DNA from: Corallococcus soli
GTDB taxonomy: Bacteria; Myxococcota; Myxococcia; Myxococcales; Myxococcaceae
Reading direction: 5' to 3'
Assembly: GCF_014930455.1 (NCBI RefSeq)
Contig: NZ_JAAIYO010000003.1
Coordinates: forward strand, 930,001 to 994,000
DNA length: 64,000 nt
Shown: piece by piece, positions 41,163 to 52,198 of the stretch
Numbering within the stretch: the first letter of the stretch is position 1
Layout: the number at the start of each line of letters is the position of its first letter
Position numbers and translations under genes: made by a program
The notes under the pieces: model-generated
What the model saw: the letters and a program-made list of their open reading frames with translations, nothing else
What the model was told of the DNA's origin: nothing
The model's database searches: none

Positions 41163-42077
41163 GTGCCTTCTTCTTCCTTCTTTGTTCTCCTGGGATTCCT
41201 GTTCGCGAGTGGAGCCGCTGTCGCTCAGGCGGAATCCCCTTCCACCGTGCCGGGGGCACGCCGCATTGAACTGGCCCCTGACGAAGCTCCGCCTCCATCC
41301 GAGATCTCGGTGAGCCCAGGGTTGTCCTCTGGCTTCTATTTCGATTCAGACCTGCTGCGCGAGGGCATCGAGTTGGAAGGCCGGGAGCGCTTCTCACTGG
41401 TGGATGTGGGGCAAGCCACCCTCCGACTGGTTCCTTCGTCGCGCGTGATTCCCGGGGAGACGTTTCGGCTGGTCGTGCGTTTCAGGGATGGAGCGGCGCC
41501 GGTGAGTGCCTCCTTCCTGCTGCGAGTCCATCCCGCGAAGGCGGAGCCACTCGTCGAGGTCTATCGTGGGAAGCGGACGATTGAGGCCTACCAGCAAGAA
41601 GCCAGGGAGGCTCACGCGAAGCTGTTGATCTGCCAGGGAGAGAACGCGCAATTGAGTGCCGAGCACGATGCGCCAGCGGGCTTGACAGGGCTCATCTCCA
41701 CGGGAGCACTGGATGAGTCGGGAGTGGCCTCCAGGGTCGTGAGCAAGGACGTGGTCCAGACGGCTGGGAGCGGGCTCGAAGCAACCCTGGTTCAAAGCTT
41801 CCGCTCCAAGAAGGGCGTTGCCGTGGAACTCTTCCTGAAGTTGAAGTCAGGCGCCCAGCCTTGGAGCGCGAAGGGCGCATTGCTTCGAGGCAGAGCCGGC
41901 ACGGACTTGAAGGTGATCCGTGTGTGGCAGGAGCAACCCATTCCCGTGGGAGGGGCCAGTCGCATCGTCGTCGAGGCCGAGGCCACGGCCGCTGCTGCCC
42001 AGGGGGCCTTCTCGCTCAAGCTCTGGGAGGAAGGCGGCCCGCGCACCGTCACGATCAGCAACGTGACGTTCCCGTAG
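41163..42077 (+). CDS. DUF2381-family secreted protein
   Basis: 304 aa from GTG 41163, which begins a good signal peptide (FFVLLGFLFASGAAVAQA). The mature domain carries the Myxococcus paralogous-family pattern: RRIELAPDE, GFYFDSDLLREGIELEGRER, LRLVPSSRVIPGETFRLVVR, SFLLRVHPAKAEPLVEVYRG and a later Cys (LLICQGENAQL). The fold looks like two beta-sandwich domains. Function is unknown. It shares a probable transcript with the upstream kinase and is followed by the immunity relic. Base composition is visibly less GC-rich than the T6SS genes. Confidence 0.8.
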   Translation: MPSSSFFVLLGFLFASGAAVAQAESPSTVPGARRIELAPDEAPPPSEISVSPGLSSGFYFDSDLLREGIELEGRERFSLVDVGQATLRLVPSSRVIPGETFRLVVRFRDGAAPVSASFLLRVHPAKAEPLVEVYRGKRTIEAYQQEAREAHAKLLICQGENAQLSAEHDAPAGLTGLISTGALDESGVASRVVSKDVVQTAGSGLEATLVQSFRSKKGVAVELFLKLKSGAQPWSAKGALLRGRAGTDLKVIRVWQEQPIPVGGASRIVVEAEATAAAAQGAFSLKLWEEGGPRTVTISNVTFP

Positions 42078-42141
42078 GATGGCGGTGGAGTGGAGAAGCC
42101 CTCCAGGTAGAGGGGCTCCGGTCTACTCCAGGGAGGTGTCG

Positions 42142-42210
42142 ATGAGCGATGGACGGTCCTGGCAGGGGAGGTGGAGGGTTCGACTGCTGGCCGAGGAACT
42201 TGGCAGGGAC
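42142..42210 (+). pseudogene. Relic of a SitI-like immunity gene with internal deletion
   Basis: Starting at ATG 42142, behind a GGGAGGTG ribosome site, the frame reads MSDGRSWQGRWRVRL and then jumps to LAEELGRD. The candidate immunity protein at 35177-35647 has MTDGRSWQGNWKARL at residues 1-15 and LAEELGRD at 42-49. The relic therefore lacks 26 codons in frame and loses all similarity after codon 23, where a minus-strand terminator begins. It is the stump of a second immunity gene; no toxin gene is left beside it. Confidence 0.7.
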
Positions 42211-42216
42211 GCGCAA

Positions 42217-42247
42217 AGGCCCGCCCCGGTTTCCCGGGAGCGGGCCT
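42217..42247 (-). terminator. Intrinsic-type terminator of the minus-strand secreted-protein gene
   Basis: On the minus strand AGGCCCGCTCC pairs with GGGGCGGGCCT (11 bp, one wobble) around a 9-base loop, followed by TTTGCG. It lies 26 bases past the stop of the gene at 42274-43065. Confidence 0.65.
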
Positions 42248-42273
42248 CGTTCAACGGGCTGCGCGCAGGTGGA

Positions 42274-43065
42274 TCAGCAGCCGCTGCCGTCGTGGCCGCC
42301 GGGGTTGTTCGGGCGCTGCATGAAGTGCAGCGCGCGGGCGCCCTGGACGGCGTCGGGGGTGCTCACCGCGCCCTGCGCTTCGTCACCCCCGGTGGACCAC
42401 ACGGCGATGAGGGACTGGCCGGGCTGCACCTCCACGGGAACGGACAGGCGCACCTCCTGGCCAGGGGCCACGGTGAACGAGCCCTCCTTCACGGGACGCA
42501 GCATCTGGAGCAGCTCGACGTTCATGGAGGACAGGGCCTCCAGCGGCAGCGCGCCGTCCACCACGGCGAAGCGCACGTCCCGGACCAGCACCGCCGCATC
42601 GTGGGCCTGATGGTTCGTGAGCACGACGTCAGGGAAGCGGCCCGTCGTGTAGACGATGTTGTGCGTCAGGTTCTTGATGACGCTGTTACGCAGCCGGCCG
42701 TGGGACTTGTTCGTCCAGTACATGTCCTTGATCTGGCTGGCGCAGTCCGCGGAGCTCCAGCCCACGTGGATGACCTTGCCCGGCGGGATGGGCGCGTCCC
42801 AGCCGTCCATGTTCATCCAGTGGATGACCGTGTCCCCGCTGGCCGTCGGCGTGAAGGTCGGGGCATCGAAGCGGCCCGCGAGCGCTCCGCTGGTGTAGCC
42901 GTCGAACGTGCGGGTGATGTTCTCCGTGCCGCTCAGGACCACGGCGATGTCGTACGCGGTGGTCGTGCCCGTGTTCTCCAGGTCGACGTTGTACTCGAAC
43001 GCCGTCGCACCCTGGGCAGCGAGCGCGAGCACCAGCGCGGACATCCGGAAGCTGAACGTCTTCAT
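42274..43065 (-). CDS. Uncharacterised secreted protein
   Basis: 263 aa. A Sec signal peptide (FRMSALVLALAAQGATA) is followed by a beta-rich mature protein beginning FEYNVDLENTGTTTAYDIAV, which reads like an immunoglobulin-like or adhesion-type strand pair, with TVIHWMNMDGWDAPIPPGKV in the middle. It ends in a Gly/His-rich GGHDGSGC. Two cysteines are present (mid-protein and last residue), and could form a disulfide. No named family is recognised. It has its own terminator downstream. Confidence 0.75.
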   Translation of the reverse strand: MKTFSFRMSALVLALAAQGATAFEYNVDLENTGTTTAYDIAVVLSGTENITRTFDGYTSGALAGRFDAPTFTPTASGDTVIHWMNMDGWDAPIPPGKVIHVGWSSADCASQIKDMYWTNKSHGRLRNSVIKNLTHNIVYTTGRFPDVVLTNHQAHDAAVLVRDVRFAVVDGALPLEALSSMNVELLQMLRPVKEGSFTVAPGQEVRLSVPVEVQPGQSLIAVWSTGGDEAQGAVSTPDAVQGARALHFMQRPNNPGGHDGSGC

Positions 43066-43297
43066 GGGTCATCCGCCATTGCATGCGCCACGGGGAGGAA
43101 CGCGGAAGCGCGTTGACCGGAAGCATGAAGGCAAGAAAAACAAGTGCATCCTGGATGCCAATGATTCCCCGAGAGGGCGGACCCAGGGACGGGGGCAGGG
43201 GCTTGTGGCGGAAACGTCCACAGGGGCGCGCCCGCTTGTAGCGTGGGCGGTCAGTCCGGGTGCGTTGGCTCGGCGCGACAGGAGGGGCTGACGCGCG

Positions 43298-43326
43298 TTG
43301 TCCTTCCCGGTACACGTCTGTACAGT
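43298..43326 (+). promoter_or_regulatory. Promoter of the MrfAB-like operon
   Basis: TTGTCC (43298-43303), a 17-base spacer, and TACAGT (43321-43326) end 10 bases before ATG 43337, and no Shine-Dalgarno site lies between. The transcript would be almost leaderless. Confidence 0.45.
43310..43323. promoter_or_regulatory. Inverted repeat overlapping the -10 region: candidate operator
   Basis: GTACACGTCTGTAC is a perfect 5-bp inverted repeat (GTACA/TGTAC) with a 4-base centre. It covers the spacer end and the -10 of the likely promoter, a classic repressor position. It does not match LexA boxes I know. Confidence 0.35.
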
Positions 43327-43336
43327 GCCCGGCCCT

Positions 43337-45757
<2,421 letters not shown>

Positions 45758-45773
45758 GGAGCACGGGCGCCGC

Positions 45774-47366
45774 ATGGACCTGAAGCGCAAGCTGTCGCGA
45801 TTGACCAGCGCGGGCCCCGGCGGTTCGCGGGGGCCTCCGGCTCCGGTGAACGCCGTGGTGGAGGCACGCGCCGGGGAGCCGGTGCCGGACGCGCAGGTGG
45901 CACTGCGTCAGGCGGTGATGCGCGCAACGGTCGCGGAGGCACAAGGCCAGCGCGAGGTGTTGGAAGAAGCCGGGACGACCACCGTCGCGGAGGTTCTGGT
46001 GGAGGCGCTGCGCAAGCGCCTCTCGATGGACGGCGACGCGTCGCCCCCGCTCCCCTCGTCAGGGGCGGATGAGTCCGGGGAGGCTTCGGGCCTCGTGGAC
46101 CTGCGCGAGGAAGCGCGGCGGCGGTTCGCGGTCCGGAAGGCTGGCGTCGCGGACGGCCCGGCGGATCCCCGGGTGGAGTCGCTGCGCCAGATGCTGTCCT
46201 TCTGGGCGGAGCGTCAGGGCACGGCCTCCGCGCGGCGGGCGGTGGCCCCGGTGCCCGAGCCCCGGGCGCTGCCGGTGGAGGCGCGCACGACGTCGTTCGG
46301 CACGGTGCACGTCGCGGAGCAGGTGTATCCGCCAGAGCATCGTCACGGCACGGCGCCGGTGGCGGCGGCGCTCGACGTGGAGTCGCGGCTGGTGGCGAGC
46401 CTCGCGCTGCACCCGGAGCTGGAGTCGGTGGACTTCACGCGGATGCTGATGCTGGACACGGAGACGACGGGGCTCGCGGGTGGCACGGGCACGGTGCCGT
46501 TCCTGGTGGGGCTCGCGTGGTTCGAGGGTCGCTCGCTGCGCGTGCAGCAGCTCTTCCTGCGGCGCATGGGGGAAGAGGCGCCCATGCTGCGCCTGCTGGC
46601 AGAGCGCATGGCGTCGTCGTCCTGCCTCGTCACGTACAACGGCAAGAGCTTCGACTGGCCGCTGTTGCGCACGCGCTTCGTGCTCAACCGGGTGCCGGTG
46701 CCGAAGGAATTGCCGCACCTGGACCTGCTGCACTGCGCGCGGCGCGTGTTCAAGCACCGGGGCGAGGGCGCGAGGCTGGTGCACCTGGAGTCGAAGGTGC
46801 TGGGGCACCACCGGGTGGATGACGTGGACGGCTCGCTCATCCCGGAGCTGTACTTCCGCTTCCTGCGCGGCACGGACGGCTCGGAGCTGGTGCCGGTGCT
46901 GGAGCACAACCAGAAGGACCTGCTGCTGCTGGCGGCGCTGCTGGGCGACCTGGTGCGCCGCTTCAAGGCGGAGGGCACGGAGCGGCAGGATCCCCGGGAT
47001 CTGCTCGGCTTCGCGCTGGTGGCGGAGCGGGCAGGGGACCCAGCGCGGGCGCTGAGCTTCGCGGCGGCGGCGGCAGAGGGCGGCGGCCCGGTGGGGATTG
47101 AAGCGCTGGTGGTGGCCTCGCGGCTCTCACGACGGGCCGGGGACTGCGAGACGGCGGTGGCGCACCTGCAACGGGCCCTGACGTTCGCGCGGCCCGGACA
47201 GGGCGCGACGCTGCACCTGTCGTTGACGAAGCTGTATGAGCACTCGCTGAAGGACCTGCCCCGGGCCCTGTTCCACGCGCGGCTGGCCGCGCCGGTGGAG
47301 CTGCCCGCGGACCACCAGCTCCGGCTGGAGCGGCTGGAGCGCCGGCTGTCACGTCAGGGCGCCTGA
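45774..47366 (+). CDS. mrfB: MrfB/YprB-like 3'-5' exonuclease with TPR tail
   Basis: 530 aa. After a disordered N-terminal region of about 150 residues, an RNase H-fold exonuclease domain starts near residue 222. It has LMLDTETTGLAGGTGTVPF (DxE pair), CLVTYNGKSFDWPLLRTRF (third Asp) and LEHNQKDLLLLAALLGDL (last Asp), which is the YprB DEDD pattern. A TPR-like tail follows (GFALVAERAGDPARALSFA, AVAHLQRALTFARPGQGATL). The start is ATG 45774 with GAGGAG 12 bases upstream, 16 bases after the helicase stop. Excision repair of crosslink or bulky lesions with the helicase is the likely role. Confidence 0.82.
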   Translation: MDLKRKLSRLTSAGPGGSRGPPAPVNAVVEARAGEPVPDAQVALRQAVMRATVAEAQGQREVLEEAGTTTVAEVLVEALRKRLSMDGDASPPLPSSGADESGEASGLVDLREEARRRFAVRKAGVADGPADPRVESLRQMLSFWAERQGTASARRAVAPVPEPRALPVEARTTSFGTVHVAEQVYPPEHRHGTAPVAAALDVESRLVASLALHPELESVDFTRMLMLDTETTGLAGGTGTVPFLVGLAWFEGRSLRVQQLFLRRMGEEAPMLRLLAERMASSSCLVTYNGKSFDWPLLRTRFVLNRVPVPKELPHLDLLHCARRVFKHRGEGARLVHLESKVLGHHRVDDVDGSLIPELYFRFLRGTDGSELVPVLEHNQKDLLLLAALLGDLVRRFKAEGTERQDPRDLLGFALVAERAGDPARALSFAAAAAEGGGPVGIEALVVASRLSRRAGDCETAVAHLQRALTFARPGQGATLHLSLTKLYEHSLKDLPRALFHARLAAPVELPADHQLRLERLERRLSRQGA

Positions 47367-47382
47367 GCGTCCGACACGCTCA
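47364..47382. terminator. Bidirectional hairpin containing both convergent stop codons
   Basis: TGAGCGT (47364-47370), a 5-base loop, and ACGCTCA (47376-47382) form a 7-bp stem. Its left arm begins with the exonuclease stop TGA, and its right arm ends with the complement of the HlyD-like gene's stop. Confidence 0.5.
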
Positions 47383-48162
47383 CGGCAGTACACGGCGCAG
47401 CTCCGGGAACCACGCGCCCAGCAGTCGCTGGGTGCCCAGCCTCACCCGGGCGCTGCCGATCATCCCGTCCTGGTAGACGCGGCCCTGTGTGTCGTCGCGC
47501 GGCGGCACCTGCGCTCGCACCAGCACGGCCCCGTGCTCCAGGGACACCTCCGAGAACTTCCGCCGCTGGGCGTACCGGAGCGACGCCTCCGGCCCCTCCA
47601 CCGACTCGATGACCGTTTCGATGGGCTGGGGCACGCCGTCCAGTTGCAACTCCATCGGCACCCCGGGCGCCAGCTCCGCGCGAAACTCCCCTGGAAAGAG
47701 CACGAAGAGGGACACCACCGTGTCTGGGAGCCGCAGCGCCGCGACCGGCTTGCCCTCCGCGACCTGCGTCTCCGGCTCCAACAAGAAGTACACCCGCGCC
47801 GGCTGGGGGGCCGTGACCTCCACCGGCCCCGAGCCCGTCTCCAGCCGCGCCAGCACCTGTCCGACCGTGACGTCCTGACCCAACCCCACGTCCACCGACA
47901 CCACCCGCCCCGCGGCGGGCGCCAGGACGTCCACCGACTCGCCCAGCCGGAGCTGAGCCGCCCCATCGGCCGTGCGATCCATCCGCACCATCGCCGACAG
48001 GACACAGAGCGTGAACACCGCCCCCAACACGCTCCACGCCCATGCTCTGCGTGAAAACGAGGGGGACCTGGGAACGGACGGATCCATGCCCTCCCAAGGA
48101 TGATCCATCCGGGCCCCCCCACGCCAGGGCGCACGCCGGGCGGGGTGGAACGTTGAATTCAT
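47380..48162 (-). CDS. HlyD-like membrane-fusion/adaptor protein
   Basis: 260 aa from ATG 48162 (GAAGG 7 bases upstream; longer starts exist). One N-terminal span (WAWSVLGAVFTLCVLSAMV) is followed by half-lipoyl-type segments (DVLAPAAGRVVSVDVGLGQD, VTVGQVLARLETG) and a beta-barrel part ending near RVYQDGMIGSARVRLG, as in HlyD/MFP adaptors. It lacks the long coiled-coil hairpin of full-size HlyD, like the short adaptors of peptide-export systems. No ABC transporter or peptide precursor is adjacent, so its partner is unknown. Confidence 0.65.
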   Translation of the reverse strand: MNSTFHPARRAPWRGGARMDHPWEGMDPSVPRSPSFSRRAWAWSVLGAVFTLCVLSAMVRMDRTADGAAQLRLGESVDVLAPAAGRVVSVDVGLGQDVTVGQVLARLETGSGPVEVTAPQPARVYFLLEPETQVAEGKPVAALRLPDTVVSLFVLFPGEFRAELAPGVPMELQLDGVPQPIETVIESVEGPEASLRYAQRRKFSEVSLEHGAVLVRAQVPPRDDTQGRVYQDGMIGSARVRLGTQRLLGAWFPELRRVLP

Positions 48163-48291
48163 GGCGAAGCCTTCAAGCCGGGGAGGGGGAGCAGGCCGCG
48201 CTCCAGGCCTGTGGCGCCCGCCTGCACCCTCTACAGCGATGTATCCCTGCATCGTCCGGAGGCCACCTTGTGCCATGCTGCATGGCGCCTC

Positions 48292-49590
48292 GTGGATTCC
48301 TCCTTCCTCAAGATTGGATCACTCGTCCTCGCGGGACTTCTCGCCCCGGCTGCGCTCGCGGCGGAGCCGACGCGCGAGGACCAGGTGCGCGCGGAGCTGG
48401 AGCGCCAGCTGCGCGCCATGGTCCCGGAGTCTCCCGCCGAAGTGCAGCTGCTCTTCGAGGGCTTCAAGCCCGAGGACGGCTACCGCCTCGTCGAGTCGGA
48501 CTTCCTCCTGGACGGCGAGCCGCTCGCGGTGCCGTCCATCGAGGAGCTCAACGCGCCCGGCGTCCACCGGCTCGCGGTGATGAAGGTCGAACCGGGGGAG
48601 CACACCCTCGTGTCGCGCGTCACGTACACGAACGGGTCGTGGAGCCTCTTCAGCGAGTCGAACGGCTTCCTCTGGAAGATCACTGCGTCCGTCGGCTTCC
48701 AGACCCAGCGCGGCTTGCGCGTGTCGGTGAAGGCGTCTCCCAGCGTCGTGCCCAACGCGCCGGATCCGCGCCTCAAGCTCAAGCTCACCCACGCAGTCAC
48801 CGCGGAGATGATCCAGCCTCCGCAGGACGAACCCGCCGTGGCCGTGAAGACCGGCCCGGTGGACGCGGGCGCGCCCGTGAAGGTCGCCCAGCCCGCGGCG
48901 CCGGATGCGGGCGTGAAGCCCACGACCACGGTGGTCTCCGTGACGCCGCCCGTGGAGCGCACGCCGCTGCCCACGGGCCGCCTGCGCCTCCAGGTCACCT
49001 CCAAGAAGCCTTCCTCCGCCACCGCCTTCGTGCGGGGAACGGGCGAGCCGCTGAAGCTGGTGGTCCCCGGCCGCAAGCCCAAGGAAGTGCCCCTGTCCGC
49101 GGGCGCGTACACCGTGGACCTGCTCGCCGACGGCTTCCTCGCCCAGACGCGCCAGGTGGAGCTGGCCGCCGGCGCGGATGCCTCGCTGGACTTCGCCCTG
49201 GTGCCCGCGCCCAAGAAGGCCAAGGCGGCCAAGGTGCAGGAGGGCCGCGTCGAGCTGCCCCAGCCCCTGGGCTTCGAGGAGACGAAGCCCCTGCCCAACA
49301 AGGCCTCGCTCGGGGGCCTGGACCTGCTCGTGGACCTGCTCGTGCGCGACCCCAAGGCCCGCCTGCGCGTCGAAGGCCACACCGACGGCCGGGAAGTGCC
49401 CGCGCCCGCCCGCCAGGGCCTGTCCGATGCCCGCGCGCGCGCCGTCGCAGACCTGCTCATCCGGGCCGGCGTGGCCCCCTCCCGCGTGGACGTCGTGGGC
49501 CTGGGCGACCGCAGCCCCAAGGCTCCCAACCTCATCCCCCGCGGGCGCGATCTCAACCGCCGCGTGGAGCTGGTGCTGCTGCGCCCCTGA
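48292..49590 (+). CDS. OmpA-like peptidoglycan-binding envelope protein
   Basis: 432 aa from GTG 48292, giving a signal peptide (LKIGSLVLAGLLAPAALA). The N-terminal half is a beta-rich domain of unknown type. The middle (residues about 220-320) has a PEGA-like segment (KLVVPGRKPKEVPLSAGAYT, VDLLADGFLAQTRQVEL). The last 110 residues are an OmpA domain: LGGLDLLVDLLVRDPKARL, VEGHTDGRE, LSDARARAVADLLIRAGV and GRDLNRRVELVLL, with the Asp and Arg residues that hold diaminopimelate. It probably links an outer-envelope complex to the cell wall. It is divergent from the HlyD-like gene. Confidence 0.82.
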   Translation: MDSSFLKIGSLVLAGLLAPAALAAEPTREDQVRAELERQLRAMVPESPAEVQLLFEGFKPEDGYRLVESDFLLDGEPLAVPSIEELNAPGVHRLAVMKVEPGEHTLVSRVTYTNGSWSLFSESNGFLWKITASVGFQTQRGLRVSVKASPSVVPNAPDPRLKLKLTHAVTAEMIQPPQDEPAVAVKTGPVDAGAPVKVAQPAAPDAGVKPTTTVVSVTPPVERTPLPTGRLRLQVTSKKPSSATAFVRGTGEPLKLVVPGRKPKEVPLSAGAYTVDLLADGFLAQTRQVELAAGADASLDFALVPAPKKAKAAKVQEGRVELPQPLGFEETKPLPNKASLGGLDLLVDLLVRDPKARLRVEGHTDGREVPAPARQGLSDARARAVADLLIRAGVAPSRVDVVGLGDRSPKAPNLIPRGRDLNRRVELVLLRP

Positions 49591-49624
49591 GCTCCTGGGC
49601 TTCGGCGTCGGCCCCTGGCCGCGC

Positions 49625-49653
49625 TTGAGGTTGTGGGAGGGCTCCTCTAGCGT
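49625..49653 (+). promoter_or_regulatory. Candidate promoter of the WGR-LRR/STM4014 operon
   Basis: TTGAGG (49625-49630), a 17-base spacer, and TAGCGT (49648-49653), 38 bases before the ATG at 49692. GGGAGAG serves as ribosome site. Confidence 0.4.
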
Positions 49654-49691
49654 CCGGGCCGTTCGCTTCGCCGCCTCGGGAGAGTCGCGCC

Positions 49692-51044
49692 ATGCCTCGG
49701 TACGAGTTCACGGAAGGCAGCTCCAGCAAGTTCTGGGAGATCACGCTCGAAGGCACGACGCTCACCAAGCGCTGGGGCCGCATCGGCACCGACGGCCAGG
49801 AGAAGACGGAGGACTTCGAGTCCAAGGCGGAGGCGAAGAAGGCCTTCGCCGCGCAGGTGAGGGAGAAGGAGAAGAAGGGCTACGCGCTCGTCGCGGGCTC
49901 GGCGGATGGCGGGGGGGCGGCGGCGGTGTCCGCGACCGATCCGGCCCTGGAGGCCGCCATCCTCGCCGCCCCGGACGACGTGAAGGGCTACCTCGCGTAT
50001 GCCGCGTGGCTCAAGGGCAAGGGCGATCCTCGCGCGGAGCTGATCCAGCTCCAGCACGACACCCTGGAGGCGTCCGCCGCCTCCGCCACGCTCATGCGCA
50101 AGCGGGCGGCGAAGTACATCGCGGAGCACGCGGACTCGCTGCTGGGCGACGAGCTGACGGAGGCGATCGCCGGGGAGGCCCTGAAGCTGGAGTGGCACCT
50201 GGGCTTCATCCGCGAGGCCCATCTGGGTCAGGTGGACTTCGACTCGAACGAGGACATCCCGGAGCTGCTGGGCGTGCTGCTGGCCCACCCGTCCGCGCGG
50301 TTCCTGCGAAGCCTGACCATCGGCATGGCCTGCTTCGACGGCGAGAACGAGTACCACGACACGCTCAAGGTGCTCGGCAAGGCGAAGCCGCTCACGACGC
50401 TGCGCCACCTGTTCATCGGCGACTTCGAGTACCCGGACGACACGGAGATCTCCTGGACCCACGTGGGCGACCTCCAGCCCCTCTACGCCGTGTTCCCGGG
50501 CCTGCGGGAGCTGCGCGTGCGCGGCGGTGAGATCGAGCTGGGGAAGATCGACCTGCCGGAGCTGCGCGCCTTCACCGTGGAGACGGGCGGCCTGCCGCTC
50601 AAGGCGGTGAAGTCCATCGTGAAGGCCCACTGGCCGAAGCTGGAGGCGCTGGAGATCTGGTTCGGTTCGGAGAACTACGGCGCGGGCGGCGGGGTGAAGG
50701 ACCTGCAGCCCCTGCTCGACGGCGAGGGCGTGCCGAACCTGCGCAAGCTGGGCCTGCGCAACGCGGAGTTCACCGACGCGCTGTGCGCGGTGCTCCCCAA
50801 TGCGAAGGTGGTCGCCCGGCTCCAGGAGCTGGATCTGTCCATGGGCATGATGACCGACGAGGGCGCGGAGGCGCTGGCCTCGAACGCGAAGGCCTTCCAG
50901 CACCTCAAGACGCTGGACGTCTCCAACAACTTCCTGACCCAGGCCGGGCAGAAGCGGGTGGCCACCGCCGCTCCTTCCGTGGTGCGCGGCAACCAGCGCG
51001 AGCCGTACGACGAGGACTCGCGCTACGTCGCCGTGGGCGAGTAG
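49692..51044 (+). CDS. WGR-domain leucine-rich-repeat protein next to the STM401x cluster
   Basis: 450 aa. Residues 1-70 are a WGR domain (KFWEITLEGTTLTKRWGRIG, with a WGR core), a nucleic-acid-associated module also found in PARPs. Residues 83-125 are a TIGR02996-type repeat-companion domain (DPALEAAILAAPDDVKGYL, GDPRAELIQLQ). The rest is leucine-rich-repeat-like (LQPLYAVFPGLRELRVRGGE, LRKLGLRNAEF, LKTLDVSNNFLTQAGQKRV). In Salmonella-type clusters an LRR protein (STM4015) lies beside STM4014; this gene sits in the same place and may be its counterpart, but direct family membership is not certain. The STM4014-like gene follows after 14 bases. Confidence 0.75.
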   Translation: MPRYEFTEGSSSKFWEITLEGTTLTKRWGRIGTDGQEKTEDFESKAEAKKAFAAQVREKEKKGYALVAGSADGGGAAAVSATDPALEAAILAAPDDVKGYLAYAAWLKGKGDPRAELIQLQHDTLEASAASATLMRKRAAKYIAEHADSLLGDELTEAIAGEALKLEWHLGFIREAHLGQVDFDSNEDIPELLGVLLAHPSARFLRSLTIGMACFDGENEYHDTLKVLGKAKPLTTLRHLFIGDFEYPDDTEISWTHVGDLQPLYAVFPGLRELRVRGGEIELGKIDLPELRAFTVETGGLPLKAVKSIVKAHWPKLEALEIWFGSENYGAGGGVKDLQPLLDGEGVPNLRKLGLRNAEFTDALCAVLPNAKVVARLQELDLSMGMMTDEGAEALASNAKAFQHLKTLDVSNNFLTQAGQKRVATAAPSVVRGNQREPYDEDSRYVAVGE

Positions 51045-51058
51045 TCCCTCCCACGCCC

Positions 51059-52198
51059 ATGTCCGCCGCGCCGCCGTTCCTGCTCATCGGCAACCCCGGG
51101 AACCGGCGCGTCACGCTCTTCCAGGAGGCCCTGCACCACGCGGGGCTTCCTCCCGCGCTCGTGGTGTCCTGGGAGACGGTGGCCCGCGAGCCGGACGCGC
51201 TGCTGGAGCTTCCCGACTCGGAGGAGCGCATCGTCCGCATCGACGCGGCGGGAGAGGATACCGCCGTGGAGCGGGCCCTCCTGAAGCGGGGCCACGCGGA
51301 TGCGCTTGGCGCCGGCTGTGAGGTCCTGACGCCGGAGCAGGTGGACGCCCTGCCTCCCGAGCACGGCCGAGTGCTGTGCCCCAGGCAGCACCACCTGGGC
51401 TTCCTGCGCGTGCTGGAGGACCTGACGGAGCGCTTCGCCCTGCGTCCGCGCTGGCGCGTGCTGTCGAAGCCGTCCGCCATCGCGGACCTGTTCGACAAGC
51501 GCGTCACGTCGCGCCGGTACGCCGCCCTGGGCATCCCCGTGCCGCCGTACCTGGACGACATCGCCACCCCGGAGGCCCTGCGCCACGGCATGCGCGAGGC
51601 GGGCTGGCGCGAGGCCTTCGTGAAGCTGTCCTGCGGCTCGTCCGCGTCGTGCCTCGCCGTCTACCGGCCGGGGCGCTCACCAGGCTCGGCGGGTTCGCTG
51701 CTCACCAGCCTCCACCGGGGGCCCACCGGCTGGTTCAACTCCCTCAAGCTCCGGCGCGTGTCGGGCGTGGGGGAGGTGGACGCGGTGCTGTCCTTCCTCC
51801 TGCGCGAGGGCTCCCAGGTGGAGGAGTCCCGCCCCAAGGCGCGGCTGGGCGGGGACGTGTTCGACTGCCGCATCCTCACGGTGCGCGGCGAGCCCGCCTT
51901 CACGGTGGTGCGCCAGAGCCGCCACCCCATCACCAACCTCCACCTGGGCGGCTATCGCGGCGACCTGGACGACCTCCACGCGGCGGTGCCCGCGCGGGAG
52001 TGGGAGGCCGCGCTGGAGAGCTGCCGCGCCGTGGCCCGCGCGCACGACTGCCTCCACGTGGGCATCGACCTGATGTTCGAGGAGTTCTTCCACGGCCACC
52101 GCGTGCTGGAGGCCAACGCCTTCGGGGACCTGCTCCCCGGCCTCACGCGCGACGGCCTGTCCGTCTACGGCTGGGAGCTCCGCGAAGCGCTGCGCTGA
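51059..52198 (+). CDS. STM4014-family ATP-grasp-like protein
   Basis: 379 aa. The N-domain has LLIGNPGNRRVTLFQEAL. A central part has ATP-grasp features: LSKPSAIADLFDKRVTSRRY then LGIPVPPYL, AFVKLSCGSSASCLAVY for the nucleotide-binding strand pair, and GIDLMFEEFF...VLEANAFGDLLPGL, the acidic-Asn metal site of ATP-grasp ligases. It matches the uncharacterised STM4014 family. The reaction would be ATP-dependent carboxylate ligation; the substrate is unknown. It overlaps the 3' end of the opposing radical SAM gene by 34 bases. Confidence 0.75.
   Translation: MSAAPPFLLIGNPGNRRVTLFQEALHHAGLPPALVVSWETVAREPDALLELPDSEERIVRIDAAGEDTAVERALLKRGHADALGAGCEVLTPEQVDALPPEHGRVLCPRQHHLGFLRVLEDLTERFALRPRWRVLSKPSAIADLFDKRVTSRRYAALGIPVPPYLDDIATPEALRHGMREAGWREAFVKLSCGSSASCLAVYRPGRSPGSAGSLLTSLHRGPTGWFNSLKLRRVSGVGEVDAVLSFLLREGSQVEESRPKARLGGDVFDCRILTVRGEPAFTVVRQSRHPITNLHLGGYRGDLDDLHAAVPAREWEAALESCRAVARAHDCLHVGIDLMFEEFFHGHRVLEANAFGDLLPGLTRDGLSVYGWELREALR

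Noticed and set aside
42079-43116. 345-codon plus-strand frame after the DUF2381 gene
   Set aside because: Only the immunity relic at 42142-42210 has meaning; the rest is antisense to the secreted-protein gene with its terminator.
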